A DNA stretch of 64,000 nt from JBBROS01 sp965260995 (GCA_965260995.1 CBDHCD010000003.1:2046001-2110000); one strand, 5' to 3'; positions 8,437 through 17,003 are shown, numbered from the stretch's first letter. Notes: generated by a model not told the origin, from the sequence alone. A program made the numbers and translations.

Positions 8437-9408
8437 ATGCCCGTGCACGCTTTCATCTTTCCTGGCCAGGGCAGCCAGGTCGTCGGCATGGGCCGCGACC
8501 TGGCCGCGGCGTTCGCCCCCGCCCGCGAGGTGTTCGGCGAGGTGGACGAGGTGCTGAAGCAGAAGCTCAGCAAGATCATGTTCGAGGGGCCGGGCGAGAG
8601 CCTGGCGATGACGGAGAACACGCAGCCCGCCCTGATGGCGATGTCGATGGCGGTGCTGCGGGTGCTGGAAGCGGAGGGCGGGTTCCGGCTGGAGGACAAG
8701 GCGGTGCTGGTGGCCGGGCACTCGCTGGGCGAGTACAGCGCCCTGGCGGCGGCCGGCGGGCTCGGCCTCGGCGAGACGGCCCGGCTGCTGCGGCGCCGCG
8801 GGCGGGCGATGCAGGAGGCGGTGCCGGCGGGCGAGGGCGCGATGGCGGCGCTGCTGGGCGTTGAGATGGAGCAGGTGGCGGCGATCTGCGCCGAGGCGGC
8901 GGTGTTCCGCCATGAGGACGGGCGCGAGGAGCGCCAGGTGGTCGAGGCGGCCAACGACAACGGCGGCGGCCAGGTGGTGATCAGCGGCCACAGGGAGGCG
9001 GTGGAGCGGGCGCTGGCGCTGGCCAAGGCGGGGGGCGTGAAGCGGGCGATGCTGCTGCCGGTGTCGGCGCCGTTCCATTGCGCGCTGATGGCGCCGGCGG
9101 CGGAGGCGATGCGCGACGCGCTGGGCGAGGTGGCGGTGCGCGCGCCGGTGGTGCCGCTGGTCGCCAACGTGACGGCGGAGCGGGCGGGTGAGCCGGACGA
9201 GATCCGCGACCTCCTGGTGCGGCAGGTGACGGGCACGGTGCGGTGGCGCGAATCGGTGCTGGCGGCGATGGCGATGGGGGTGGACAGCTTCGTCGAGCTG
9301 GGAGCGGGCAAGGTGCTGTCGGGGCTGGTGCGGCGGATCGCGCCGGAGGCGGCGGCGGTGGCGGCCGGCACGCCGGGGGAGATCGAGGCCGTGCTGAAGG
9401 GGCTTTGA
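8437..9408 (+). CDS. fabD: Malonyl-CoA:ACP transacylase
   Basis: Loads malonyl groups from CoA onto acyl carrier protein for fatty-acid synthesis. The 323-residue enzyme shows the N-terminal FPGQGSQ oxyanion motif, the nucleophile elbow GHSLGEY (Ser96) and the catalytic-histidine region PVSAPFHCALM. The ATG at 8437 gives the family N-terminus MPVHAFIFPGQGS; earlier in-frame codons add an implausible arginine/alanine leader. It is the first gene of fabD-fabG-acpP-fabF, with fabG only 3 bp downstream. Confidence 0.96.
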   Translation: MPVHAFIFPGQGSQVVGMGRDLAAAFAPAREVFGEVDEVLKQKLSKIMFEGPGESLAMTENTQPALMAMSMAVLRVLEAEGGFRLEDKAVLVAGHSLGEYSALAAAGGLGLGETARLLRRRGRAMQEAVPAGEGAMAALLGVEMEQVAAICAEAAVFRHEDGREERQVVEAANDNGGGQVVISGHREAVERALALAKAGGVKRAMLLPVSAPFHCALMAPAAEAMRDALGEVAVRAPVVPLVANVTAERAGEPDEIRDLLVRQVTGTVRWRESVLAAMAMGVDSFVELGAGKVLSGLVRRIAPEAAAVAAGTPGEIEAVLKGL

Positions 9409-9411
9409 GCG

Positions 9412-10149
9412 ATGTTCCGGCTGGACGGCAAGGCGGCGCTGGTCACGGGGGCCTCGGGCGGGATCGGCGGGGCCATCGCGCGGGCGCTGCACGCGCAGGG
9501 CGCGGCCGTCGTGCTGTCGGGCACGCGGGCGGAGGCGCTGCGGACCCTGGCGGACGAGTTGGGCGAGCGGGCGCACGTCTGCGCCGCCGACCTGCGCGAC
9601 CCGGCGGCGGCCGACGCGCTGGTCGCGGCGGCGGAGGCGGCGGCGGGGCCGCTGCACGTTCTGGTGAACAACGCCGGGCTGACGCGGGACGGGCTCGCGT
9701 TGCGCATGAAGGACGAGGACTGGCAGGCGGTGATGGAGGTCGACCTGGCCGCGCCGTTCCGGCTGGCGCGGGCGGCGCTGCGCGGGATGCTGCGGCGGCG
9801 GGCGGGGCGGATCATCGGCATCGGCAGCGTGGTGGGCGCGACGGGCAACCCGGGGCAGGCGAACTACGCGGCGGCGAAGGCCGGGCTGGTGGGCATGAGC
9901 AAGGCGTTGGCGCAGGAGGTGGGCAGCCGAGGCGTCACGGTGAACGTGGTCGCGCCCGGCTTCGTCGAGACGGCGATGACGGACGCGCTGGCGGCGGAGC
10001 AGAAGGCGAGGCTGGTGGGCGCGATCCCGCTGGGGCGGATGGGCCGGCCGGGCGACGTGGCGGCGGCGGTGGCGTGGCTCGCGTCCGACGAGGCGGGGTG
10101 GGTGACGGGAACGACGCTGCACGTCAACGGCGGCATGGCCATGATTTGA
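9412..10149 (+). CDS. fabG: 3-oxoacyl-ACP reductase
   Basis: NADPH-dependent reductase of the elongation cycle, an SDR-fold tetramer. The 245-residue protein has the cofactor motif TGASGGIG (residues 12-19), NNAG (86-89) and the catalytic set Ser139, Tyr152 and Lys156 in YAAAK. The end ASDEAGWVTGTTLHVNGGMA is typical of FabG. Its place between fabD and acpP supports the housekeeping role rather than that of one of the many SDR paralogues. Confidence 0.95.
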   Translation: MFRLDGKAALVTGASGGIGGAIARALHAQGAAVVLSGTRAEALRTLADELGERAHVCAADLRDPAAADALVAAAEAAAGPLHVLVNNAGLTRDGLALRMKDEDWQAVMEVDLAAPFRLARAALRGMLRRRAGRIIGIGSVVGATGNPGQANYAAAKAGLVGMSKALAQEVGSRGVTVNVVAPGFVETAMTDALAAEQKARLVGAIPLGRMGRPGDVAAAVAWLASDEAGWVTGTTLHVNGGMAMI

Positions 10150-10232
10150 GGCGGCGACCTTGAACGAACGCGATCCGGGAGCTTGAAGGACGTTGATCCG
10201 GGCCGGGCGGCGGCGCGGCGGGATTGCTGCGG

Positions 10233-10282
10233 GCCTTGGCGGCCCTTGTTCAAGTGCCGCGCGCCTTGGCGGCCCTTGTTCA
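10233..10282. repeat. 30-bp-period direct repeat in the fabG-acpP gap
   Basis: GCCTTGGCGGCCCTTGTTCA occurs exactly at 10233-10252 and 10263-10282. The rest of the 230-bp gap holds no gene. The second copy leads into GGTATGGTATTCG, the most promoter-like and AT-richest part of the gap; a TTGGCG/TATTCG pair with an 18-bp spacer is possible but weak, and could serve the highly expressed acpP. Confidence 0.75.
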
Positions 10283-10382
10283 GGTATGGTATTCGCCGCG
10301 CTCCCCAGGGCCAACGCTCCCAAGGGCCGGGGCATGGTCAACCGCCGCGAGGCACACGGCAGACAGGAAACCGAGGGTACAG

Positions 10383-10622
10383 ATGAGTGACATTGCCGAG
10401 AAGGTTAAGAAGATCGTCGTGGAGCACCTGGGCGTCGAGGAGAGCAAGGTGACGCCGGAGGCCTCGTTCATCGACGACCTCGGCGCCGACAGCCTCGACA
10501 CCGTCGAGCTGGTGATGGCCTTCGAGGAGGCGTTCGGCGTCGAGATCCCCGAGGACGCGGCCGAGAAGATCAGCACGGTCAAGGACGCGATCGACTTCAT
10601 CGACAAGCAGAAGGCCGAGTAG
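10383..10622 (+). CDS. acpP: Acyl carrier protein
   Basis: Carries growing acyl chains as a phosphopantetheine thioester. The 79-residue acidic protein has the attachment motif GADSLDTVELV (Ser37) and the usual four-helix sequence. The ATG at 10383 (MSDIAEKVKKIVVEHLG) is the family start; the frame is open for another 53 codons upstream without homology. It lies between fabG and fabF as in most proteobacteria, behind a longer gap that may carry its own promoter. Confidence 0.98.
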   Translation: MSDIAEKVKKIVVEHLGVEESKVTPEASFIDDLGADSLDTVELVMAFEEAFGVEIPEDAAEKISTVKDAIDFIDKQKAE

Positions 10623-10652
10623 TCCGACGGCGGCGGACAGGGGATCGCGACG

Positions 10653-11915
10653 ATGCGCCGAGTGGTCGTGACCGGGATGGGAGTCGCCTGCCCGTTGGGG
10701 GTGGGCGTGGAGCACGTCTGGAAGCGCCTGACCAACGGCGAGAGCGGGATCAGGGCGATCCAGTCGTTCGACACCGCGGACCTGCCGGCCAAGGTCGCGG
10801 GCCAGGTGCCGGCCGGGACCCGCTCAGAGGGCGGGCTCGACCTCGCGGAATGGATCCCGCCCAAGGACCACAAGAAGATGGACCGCTTCATCCACCTCGC
10901 GCTGGTCGCGGCCAGCGAGGCGGTGGAGGACAGCGGCTGGGTGGCGCGGACCGAGGAGGACCAGTGCGCCACGGGCGTGATGATCGGCTCGGGCATCGGC
11001 GGCATCGGCACCATCTACGAGGCCTCGGTGATGGTCTACCAGGGCAAGGCGCGGCGGCTGTCGCCGTTCTTCATCCCGGCGTCGCTGATCAACCTCGGCT
11101 CCGGGCACGTCTCGATCAAGTACGGGTTCAAGGGGCCGAACCACTCGGCGGTGACGGCCTGCGCGACGGGGGTCCACGCCATCGGCGATGCGGCCCGGCT
11201 GATCGGCTGGGGCGACGCGGACGTGATGGTGGCGGGCGGCGCGGAAGGGGCGGTGAACGTGCTGGGCATCGCCGGGTTCTGCGCCAGCCGGGCGCTGTCG
11301 ACGGGCTTCAACGACCGGCCGGCCAGCGCCTCGCGCCCCTGGGACAAGGACCGGGACGGGTTCGTGATGGGCGAGGGCGCGGGCGTCGTCGTGCTGGAGG
11401 AACTGGAGCACGCGCGGGCGCGCGGGGCCAGGATCTACGGCGAGGTGTGCGGCTACGGCATGTCGGGCGACGCGCACCACATCACAGCGCCGGCCGAGGG
11501 GCATGACGGCGCGTTCCGGGCGATGCGGGCGGCGTTCCGCAACGGCGGCGTGCGGCCGGGCGACGTGCAGTACATCAACGCGCACGGCACCAGCACGCCG
11601 CTCGGCGACGACCTGGAACTGGAAGCGGTGGAGCGGTTCTTCGGCGACGACGCGCGGGGCGTCGCGATGTCCTCGACCAAGTCGGCGACCGGGCACCTGT
11701 TGGGGGCGGCCGGGGCGGTGGAGGCGATCTTCTCCTTGCTGGCCATCCGCGACGGCGTCGTGCCGCCGACGCTGAACCTCGAAGCGCCGAGCCGGGACAG
11801 CGTGATCGACCGGGTGCCGCTGGCCGCGCAGGAGCGCCGCGTGGACATGGCGCTGTCCAACAGCTTCGGGTTCGGCGGCACCAACGCCAGCATCCTGTTC
11901 AAGCGCGCGGCCTAG
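10653..11915 (+). CDS. fabF: 3-oxoacyl-ACP synthase II
   Basis: Condensing enzyme that elongates acyl-ACP with malonyl-ACP. The 420-residue protein has the thiolase-fold Cys-His-His triad: Cys170 in SAVTACATGVHAIGDA, a histidine in NAHGTSTPLGD and another in TGHLLGAAGAVE. It closes with SNSFGFGGTNAS, the FabF glycine-rich C-terminal motif. It follows acpP by 30 bp and precedes mltG by 12 bp. Confidence 0.97.
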   Translation: MRRVVVTGMGVACPLGVGVEHVWKRLTNGESGIRAIQSFDTADLPAKVAGQVPAGTRSEGGLDLAEWIPPKDHKKMDRFIHLALVAASEAVEDSGWVARTEEDQCATGVMIGSGIGGIGTIYEASVMVYQGKARRLSPFFIPASLINLGSGHVSIKYGFKGPNHSAVTACATGVHAIGDAARLIGWGDADVMVAGGAEGAVNVLGIAGFCASRALSTGFNDRPASASRPWDKDRDGFVMGEGAGVVVLEELEHARARGARIYGEVCGYGMSGDAHHITAPAEGHDGAFRAMRAAFRNGGVRPGDVQYINAHGTSTPLGDDLELEAVERFFGDDARGVAMSSTKSATGHLLGAAGAVEAIFSLLAIRDGVVPPTLNLEAPSRDSVIDRVPLAAQERRVDMALSNSFGFGGTNASILFKRAA

Positions 11916-11927
11916 TCCCCCCGCCCG

Positions 11928-12911
11928 GTGCGCGCCGTCGCGGTTCTGCTGGGCCTCGCCTTGCTGCTCGGGGGCGGCGCGTGGTTCGCGGTGCGCGCGT
12001 ATCACGCGCCCGGCCCGCTCGGCGAGGCTCGGGCCGTGGTGGTGCCGCGCACGACGCTCGACCAGGTGACGGAGCTGATGGCGCGGGAAGGCGTGATCGA
12101 CAGCCCGGCGGCGCTGCGGCTGGCGGCGCTGGCGACGCGCGGTCAGGGGCCGGTGCGGGCGGGCGAGCTGATGTTCCCGGCGGGGGCGAGCCTCGCGCAG
12201 GTGCTGGAGGCGCTGCGGTTCGGCAAGCCGGTGCAGCACCGGCTGACGATCCCGGAAGGGCTGACGGCGACGCAGGTGGCGGCGCTGGTGGCGGGCGCCC
12301 CGGCGCTGGAGGGCGGCGTCACCGTGCCGGAGGAGGGCAGCATCCTGCCAGAGACCTACGCCTACGACCGCGGCACGGCGCGCGAGACGCTGCTCGGCCG
12401 GGGGGCCAAGGCGATGGATCGGGCGTTGGACCAGGCCTGGGCCGAGCGGCAGGAGGGCACGCCGCTCGCCAGCGCGCAGCAGCTCCTGGTGCTGGCCAGC
12501 ATCGTCGAGCGCGAGACGAGCCGGCCGGAGGAGCGGCCTCGGGTGGCGGCGGTTTACCTCAACCGGCTGCGCCGGGGGATGCGGCTGCAATCGGACCCGA
12601 CGGTGGTCTACGGCGCGAGCGGCGGCCTCGGCACGCTGGACCACGGGCTGACGCGGGCCGAGCTGGACCGGGACGACCCTTACAACACCTACCGCAACGC
12701 CGGCCTGCCGCCGGGGCCGATCAGCATGCCGGGGGTGGCGTCGCTGAAGGCGGCGGCACGGCCGGCGGACACGGACGAGCTGTTCTTCGTCGCCGACGGC
12801 ACGGGCGGGCACGCCTTCGCGCAGACCGAGCGGGAGCATGGGCGCAACGTGGCGCACTGGCGGGAGGTCGAGCGGCGGCGGGCCGCGGCGGCCCAGCCGG
12901 TCGCGCGCTGA
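11928..12911 (+). CDS. mltG: Endolytic transglycosylase MltG
   Basis: Inner-membrane lytic transglycosylase that cuts nascent peptidoglycan strands. The 327-residue protein starts with GTG and has one N-terminal membrane anchor (AVLLGLALLLGGGAWFAV), a LysM-like segment (VVVPRTTLDQVTELMAREGV) and the YceG domain. Its catalytic glutamate is Glu194 in LASIVERET, and it ends with LFFVADGTGGHAFAQTEREH. The fabF-mltG adjacency matches many proteobacteria, although pabC and tmk, which often lie nearby, are missing here. Confidence 0.94.
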   Translation: MRAVAVLLGLALLLGGGAWFAVRAYHAPGPLGEARAVVVPRTTLDQVTELMAREGVIDSPAALRLAALATRGQGPVRAGELMFPAGASLAQVLEALRFGKPVQHRLTIPEGLTATQVAALVAGAPALEGGVTVPEEGSILPETYAYDRGTARETLLGRGAKAMDRALDQAWAERQEGTPLASAQQLLVLASIVERETSRPEERPRVAAVYLNRLRRGMRLQSDPTVVYGASGGLGTLDHGLTRAELDRDDPYNTYRNAGLPPGPISMPGVASLKAAARPADTDELFFVADGTGGHAFAQTEREHGRNVAHWREVERRRAAAAQPVAR

Positions 12912-12925
12912 GGTGGGCGGGGATG

Positions 12926-12953
12926 ACGCAGCCACTGGCACGCAGCCCCTGGC
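12926..12953. repeat. 14-bp direct repeat between mltG and yicC
   Basis: ACGCAGCCACTGGC at 12926-12939 is followed directly by ACGCAGCCCCTGGC at 12940-12953, a head-to-tail duplication with one difference. It fills most of the 46-bp gap and ends 4 bp before the yicC ATG. Confidence 0.75.
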
Positions 12954-12957
12954 GTCG

Positions 12958-13827
12958 ATGACCGGCTTCGCCCGCGCCGAGGGCGTCGAGGCGGGCCTGG
13001 CCTGGGCTTGGGAGCTGCGCAGCGTCAACGGGCGGGGGCTCGATCTCAAGATGCGGCTCCCGGCCGGGTTCGACGGGCTGGAGCCGGCGTTGCGCGAGCA
13101 GGCGGGGCGGGCGCTGCGGCGCGGCAACGTCGGGGCGGTGCTGACGGTCAAGCGCGAGGAGCGGGCGCGGCTGGTGGCCGACGCGGAGGTGCTGGACGAC
13201 CTGCTGGGCCTGGCCGCGGCCATCGCGGCGCGCATCCCCGGGGCGCCGCCGCCGCGGGCCGAGCTGCTGCTGGCGTTGCCCGGCGTGGTGCGGATGCCGA
13301 GCGCCACGGAGAAGGGGGTGCCGGACTCCGGATTGGAGGCGGTCCGCGCCGGGTTCGCGGCGGCGTTGGCCGCCTTGGTGAAGGCGCGGCGTGAGGAGGG
13401 GGCCCGGCTGGCCGGGGTGCTGGGGGGGCAGCTCGACACGATCGCGGCGTTGCGGACGCGGGCGGAGGAGGAGGCGGCCGACCAGCCGCGGCTGCAGCGC
13501 GAGCGCATGATGGAGAGCCTGGCCGGGCTGCTGCGCGACCAGCCGGGGCTGCCGGCGGAGCGGATCGCGCAGGAGGTCGCCTTGCTGGCGACCCGGGTGG
13601 ACGTCCGCGAGGAGCTGGACCGGTTGGCGGCGCACGTGGAGGCGGCGCGGACGCTGCTGGACGAGGGCGCGGGGGTGGGGCGGCGGTTCGACTTCCTGGT
13701 GCAGGAGTTCGTGCGCGAGACGAACACGCTGTGCAGCAAGTCGGCGTCGGTGCCGCTGACGACGACGGGGCTGCGGCTCAAGGCGGTGATCGAGCAGATG
13801 CGCGAGCAGGTGCAGAATGTCGAGTGA
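12958..13827 (+). CDS. yicC: YicC family endoribonuclease
   Basis: YicC-type proteins act as endoribonucleases affecting small-RNA turnover in E. coli. The 289-residue protein starts with MTGFARAEG, has the family motif ELRSVNGRGLDLKMRLP, and ends with the conserved stretch RRFDFLVQEFVRETNTLCSK then the C-terminal IEQMREQVQNVE. The ATG at 12958 is chosen because MTGFAR is the canonical N-terminus. The 3-prime end overlaps gmk by 11 bp, so the two are translationally coupled. Confidence 0.93.
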   Translation: MTGFARAEGVEAGLAWAWELRSVNGRGLDLKMRLPAGFDGLEPALREQAGRALRRGNVGAVLTVKREERARLVADAEVLDDLLGLAAAIAARIPGAPPPRAELLLALPGVVRMPSATEKGVPDSGLEAVRAGFAAALAALVKARREEGARLAGVLGGQLDTIAALRTRAEEEAADQPRLQRERMMESLAGLLRDQPGLPAERIAQEVALLATRVDVREELDRLAAHVEAARTLLDEGAGVGRRFDFLVQEFVRETNTLCSKSASVPLTTTGLRLKAVIEQMREQVQNVE

Positions 13828-14452
13828 GGCCGCCGGGGGGGTGGCGCGGCGGGGGGTCTGCCTGGTGCTGTCGGCCCCGGCGGGGGCGGGCAAGAGCAGC
13901 ATCCTGCGGGCGCTGCTGGCGGAGGAGCCGAGGTTGGCGCTGTCGGTGAGCGCCACCACGCGGGGGCCGCGGCCAGGGGAGCGGGACGGGGTGCATTACC
14001 ATTTCACCGACCCGGCCGGGTTCGACGCGATGGTGGCGCGAGGGGAGATGCTGGAATGGGCGACGGTGTTCGGGCGCAGCTACGGCACGCCCCGCGCGCC
14101 GGTGGAGGCGGCGTTGAGGGTGGGTCGGGACGTGGCGTTCGACATCGACTGGCAGGGGCACCGGCTGCTGCGGGCGGCGCTGCCGGACGACGTGGTGAGC
14201 GTGTTCGTGCTGCCGCCCTCGTTGAGGGCGTTGCAGGCGCGGCTGGAGGAGCGGGGCGGCGACTCGGCGGGGGAGATCGCCCGGCGCATGGCGGCGGCGC
14301 GGGGCGAGATCGGGCACTGGGGCGAGTTCGATCACGTGATCGTCAACCGCCGCTTCGAGAAGGCCGTGGAAGAGATCCGGGCCGTGTTGCGGGCGGCGCG
14401 AAGCTCGGGGCGGCGGCAGGTTGGGCTGGAAGGATTCGTGGCGGGGCTTTGA
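13817..14452 (+). CDS. gmk: Guanylate kinase
   Basis: Phosphorylates GMP to GDP. The 211-residue protein has the P-loop SAPAGAGKSS, the GMP-binding region SVSATTRGPRPGERDGVHYH, and DIDWQGHRLLR in place of the more usual DIDWQGAQ. Length and architecture are normal. It is the last gene of the plus-strand fab-mltG-yicC-gmk run and converges with the DUF3140 gene. Top-strand GC skew changes sign just beyond its stop. Confidence 0.95.
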   Translation: MSSEAAGGVARRGVCLVLSAPAGAGKSSILRALLAEEPRLALSVSATTRGPRPGERDGVHYHFTDPAGFDAMVARGEMLEWATVFGRSYGTPRAPVEAALRVGRDVAFDIDWQGHRLLRAALPDDVVSVFVLPPSLRALQARLEERGGDSAGEIARRMAAARGEIGHWGEFDHVIVNRRFEKAVEEIRAVLRAARSSGRRQVGLEGFVAGL

Positions 14453-14520
14453 GGCGAGGCCAGATCCAGGCCGAAGTTGAAGCATCACGGCTTGGGCGAC
14501 GGTGGAAGAAACCAGGTCGC

Positions 14521-14535
14521 CGCTTCTCAGAAGCG
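14521..14535. terminator. Small hairpin between convergent gmk and DUF3140 gene
   Basis: CGCTTC at 14521-14526 pairs with GAAGCG at 14530-14535 around a 3-nt loop, midway in the 122-bp convergent gap. It could end both transcripts, but the stem is short and there is no T-tract on either side. Confidence 0.35.
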
Positions 14536-14574
14536 TCACCAAGGGCCGCGAGTGAGGCCTGGCGGACGAGGCCC

Positions 14575-14928
14575 CTATTTCAGCGGATCATGCCCCCAGT
14601 TCATCAGCGAATGCCGCCAACGCGTGTCCGTCACGTCGCCCTGCGGCCGCTGCGCCGAATGCCGGTGCACGTAGCCGATCACCTTTCGCATCGCCTCGAA
14701 ATCCGCGTCCGTCAGGTCGTCCTGCTTCGTCCCGGTGATCTCCACGATCCGCTGCCCCATATGGTGCCCGACCGCCTCGCCCCCGCCCGGCTCCGACTTG
14801 GTGCCGCCGCCCGGCAGCATCCCCACCGACCGGCTGTCGTCGCTCTCCAGCCACGCCGCCAGTTCGCTCCGCGTCATGTTCACCACCCGGCGGAACTCCG
14901 TCAGCGTCTCCCGCTGCTCGTCGGTCAC
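14575..14928 (-). CDS. DUF3140 domain-containing protein
   Basis: A 117-residue protein of the uncharacterised DUF3140 family. It reads TDEQRETLTEFRRVVNMTRS, then ELAAWLESDDSRSVG, a glycine-rich GGGTKSEPGGGEAVGHHMGQ, and DADFEAMRKVIGYVHRHSAQR. The family has no assigned function. The likely start is GTG at 14926-14928, which overlaps the TGA of the upstream DUF5872-like gene as GTGA, so the two proteins are probably made together. No ATG is available near the domain start. The family assignment comes from my recognition of the sequence and deserves a profile search. Confidence 0.75.
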   Translation of the reverse strand: MTDEQRETLTEFRRVVNMTRSELAAWLESDDSRSVGMLPGGGTKSEPGGGEAVGHHMGQRIVEITGTKQDDLTDADFEAMRKVIGYVHRHSAQRPQGDVTDTRWRHSLMNWGHDPLK

Positions 14929-15419
14929 GACAGCGCCTCCACCAGCTCGGCCTTGCGCATCTTCGACCGCCCCCGAATCTCCCGCGCCGCCGCCCGTTCG
15001 CGCAACTCCGGCACCGTCAGGCTTTCCAGCCGCGCCGCCGTCGTCTTGGCCGCCACGTCGTCCGGCTGGCCGGAGTGCTGCTTGCCCTTCCGCGTGTCCG
15101 CCCGCTTCTTGTCCGACGTGCGCTTGTACTCGCTGTCGCTGAGCTTCTCCCGGGCCTTCTTCGGCAGGTAGCGCTCCCCCGTCTCGCCGCTGTCCTGGCC
15201 CGACTTCGTCCCCCACTCCTCCCGCGTCCACTGCGCCAGGTGGTTGTCCTTGCTCTTCTTGCCCTCGTAGCCGCCGCCCTCGGCCTTATACTCGTGCACC
15301 GCCAACTGCGCCTTGCGCGCCGACCACTGCCCGGCGTTGCCCCCCTTGTCCCCTGCCGTCACCCGCGCCTTCACCGTATCCCACAACGCCGGGTCCGTCC
15401 GTTTCGCAGTCGACGCCAT
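14925..15419 (-). CDS. DUF5872-like protein with a Rho-N/SAP-like C-terminus
   Basis: A 164-residue basic protein. Residues 1 to about 115 resemble DUF5872 (DPALWDTVKARV, GGNAGQWSARKAQLAVHEYK, KDNHLAQWTREEWGTKSG, GERYLPKKAREKLSDSEYK). The last 32 residues (LESLTVPELRERAAAREIRG then SKMRKAELVEALS) look like a Rho-termination-factor N-terminal or SAP helix-extended-loop-helix, which binds nucleic acid in other proteins. I start at the ATG 15417-15419; an upstream in-frame ATG at 15488 would add 23 residues. Together with DUF3140 it forms a two-gene unit overlapping by 4 bp. A nucleic-acid-binding or stress role is inference only. Confidence 0.75.
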   Translation of the reverse strand: MASTAKRTDPALWDTVKARVTAGDKGGNAGQWSARKAQLAVHEYKAEGGGYEGKKSKDNHLAQWTREEWGTKSGQDSGETGERYLPKKAREKLSDSEYKRTSDKKRADTRKGKQHSGQPDDVAAKTTAARLESLTVPELRERAAAREIRGRSKMRKAELVEALS

Positions 15420-15501
15420 CGCCAGCCTCTCTCCCCAGCCTCTCCGATCGGGCGACGCTTGACGTAAGCCGAACCCCGCCCTCGTCAATCCTCCGTGCCG
15501 A

Positions 15502-16866
15502 TCACCGCCGCCCGTCCTCGGCGTAAGGGTTGGTCGTCCCGCGCAGCAGCAGCCGGATCGGCACCCCCGGCAGGGCGAACGCGTTGCGCAAGCTGTTCAC
15601 CAGGTAGCGCTGATAGGCGTCCGGCATCCGCTCCGCCCGCGTGCCGAACGCGATGAACGTGGGCGGCCGCGCCTTGGCCTGCGTCACGTAACGCAGCTTC
15701 AGCCGCCGCCCGTCCACCAGCGGCGGCGCGTGCCGCGCCAAGGCCTCCTCGAACCACCGGTTCAGCGCCCCCGTCGCCACCCGCTTGTTCCAAACCTCGT
15801 GCGCCGCCCGCACCGCCGGCAGCAGCCGCTCCACCCCGGCTCCCGTCAGCCCCGACAGCGTCACCACTGGGATGCCCTTCATCTGCGCCATCCCGCTTTC
15901 CAGCCGCTCCACGATCCCCTTGCGCGTCCCGGTGCGGTCCTCGACCGCGTCCCACTTCGTCAGCGCCAGCACGCAGGCCCGGCCTTCGCGCTCCACCAGC
16001 CGCCCGATCTGCAGGTCCTGCTCGTGCAGCCCCAGCACGGCGTCGACGCACAGCACCACCACCTCGGCCATCTTCAGCGCCTCGATGCTGGCGCTCACCG
16101 ACATCTTCTCCAGCGCCTGCTCCACCCGCGCCTTCTTGCGCAGCCCGGCCGTGTCCACCAGCTCGATCCGCCCCGCCGCGTCGGCGAACGCGACCGCCAC
16201 CGCGTCGCGCGTCAGCCCCGGCTCCGGCCCGGTGATCATCCGCTCCTCGCCCAGCAGCCGGTTGAGCAGCGTGCTCTTGCCCGCGTTCGGCCGCCCGACG
16301 ATCGCGAGCTTCAACGCCCGCTCCCCCTCCTCCGCCGCGTCGTCCCCCGCGTCATTCTCTTGCGCCGGCAGCCGCTCGGCGATCTCGCTCATCAGGTCCG
16401 ACAACCCGTCCCCGTGCTCCGCCGACAGCGCCAACGGCGAGCCCAGCCCCAGGCTGAAGGCCTCCATCGCCGCCGCCGCCCCGGCCCGCCCCTCCGCCTT
16501 GTTCGCCACCAGCAGCACCGGCCGCCCTTGCCGCCGCAGCCACGCCGCGAAGTGCTCGTCCGCCGGCGTGATCCCCGTCCGCACGTCCACCACGAACAGC
16601 ACCAGGTCGGCCAGCGCCACCGCCGCCTCCGACGACGCCCGCATCCGCCCGAACAGCGAGTCCGGCGCCGCCTCCTCCAGCCCGGCCGTGTCGATCAGCC
16701 GCACCCGCTTGCCCCGAAGCAGCGCCTCCGCCTCCTTGCGGTCCCGCGTCACCCCCGGCGTGTCCGACACCAGCGCGTGCCGCCGCCCGGCCAGCTTGTT
16801 GAAGATCGTGCTCTTGCCCACGTTGGGCCGCCCCGCGATCACCACCACCGGCATCGCGCCGCTCAC
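15502..16866 (-). CDS. der: Ribosome-biogenesis GTPase Der
   Basis: Tandem-GTPase EngA/Der needed for 50S subunit maturation. The 454-residue protein has two G domains, P-loops GRPNVGKST and GRPNAGKST, each followed by a DTAG switch (DTAGLEEA, DTAGLRKKA) and N-K/T-K-W-D base-recognition motifs, then a C-terminal KH-like domain (RWFEEALARHAPPLVDGRRL). The longest start is GTG at 16864-16866 (VSGAMPVVVIAGRPN); the ATG at 16854 giving MPVVVIAGRPN is an equally good choice. The GTG lies inside the first unit of a 29-bp tandem array that fills the gap to bamB. Confidence 0.95.
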   Translation of the reverse strand: MSGAMPVVVIAGRPNVGKSTIFNKLAGRRHALVSDTPGVTRDRKEAEALLRGKRVRLIDTAGLEEAAPDSLFGRMRASSEAAVALADLVLFVVDVRTGITPADEHFAAWLRRQGRPVLLVANKAEGRAGAAAAMEAFSLGLGSPLALSAEHGDGLSDLMSEIAERLPAQENDAGDDAAEEGERALKLAIVGRPNAGKSTLLNRLLGEERMITGPEPGLTRDAVAVAFADAAGRIELVDTAGLRKKARVEQALEKMSVSASIEALKMAEVVVLCVDAVLGLHEQDLQIGRLVEREGRACVLALTKWDAVEDRTGTRKGIVERLESGMAQMKGIPVVTLSGLTGAGVERLLPAVRAAHEVWNKRVATGALNRWFEEALARHAPPLVDGRRLKLRYVTQAKARPPTFIAFGTRAERMPDAYQRYLVNSLRNAFALPGVPIRLLLRGTTNPYAEDGRR

Positions 16867-17003
16867 GACGCGTCTCTGAAGCTTGGGCCGCTCACGGCGC
16901 GTCCCTGAAGCTTGGGCCGCTCACGGCGCGTTCCGCTCCACGGCACCGCTCACGACGCGTCCCTATCGATCATGCCGCTCACGGCGCGTCCCGCTCACCG
17001 AAA
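16859..17003. repeat. 29-bp tandem array (five units) between bamB and der
   Basis: Units beginning CCGCTCACGRCGCGT start at 16859, 16888, 16917, 16946 and 16975, an exact 29-bp period with divergence in the second half of each unit. Units 1 and 2 share GAAGCTTGGG. The first unit contains the der GTG start and the last contains the bamB stop codon. On the minus strand every unit carries GTGAGCGG, the same bases as the der start. Units abut without spacers, so it is not a CRISPR array; it is a minisatellite that could vary in copy number. Confidence 0.92.

Noticed and set aside
16859..17003. A CRISPR array with 29-bp repeats
   Set aside because: The units follow each other without spacers, their second halves drift rather than alternate with unique sequence, and no cas gene is nearby.
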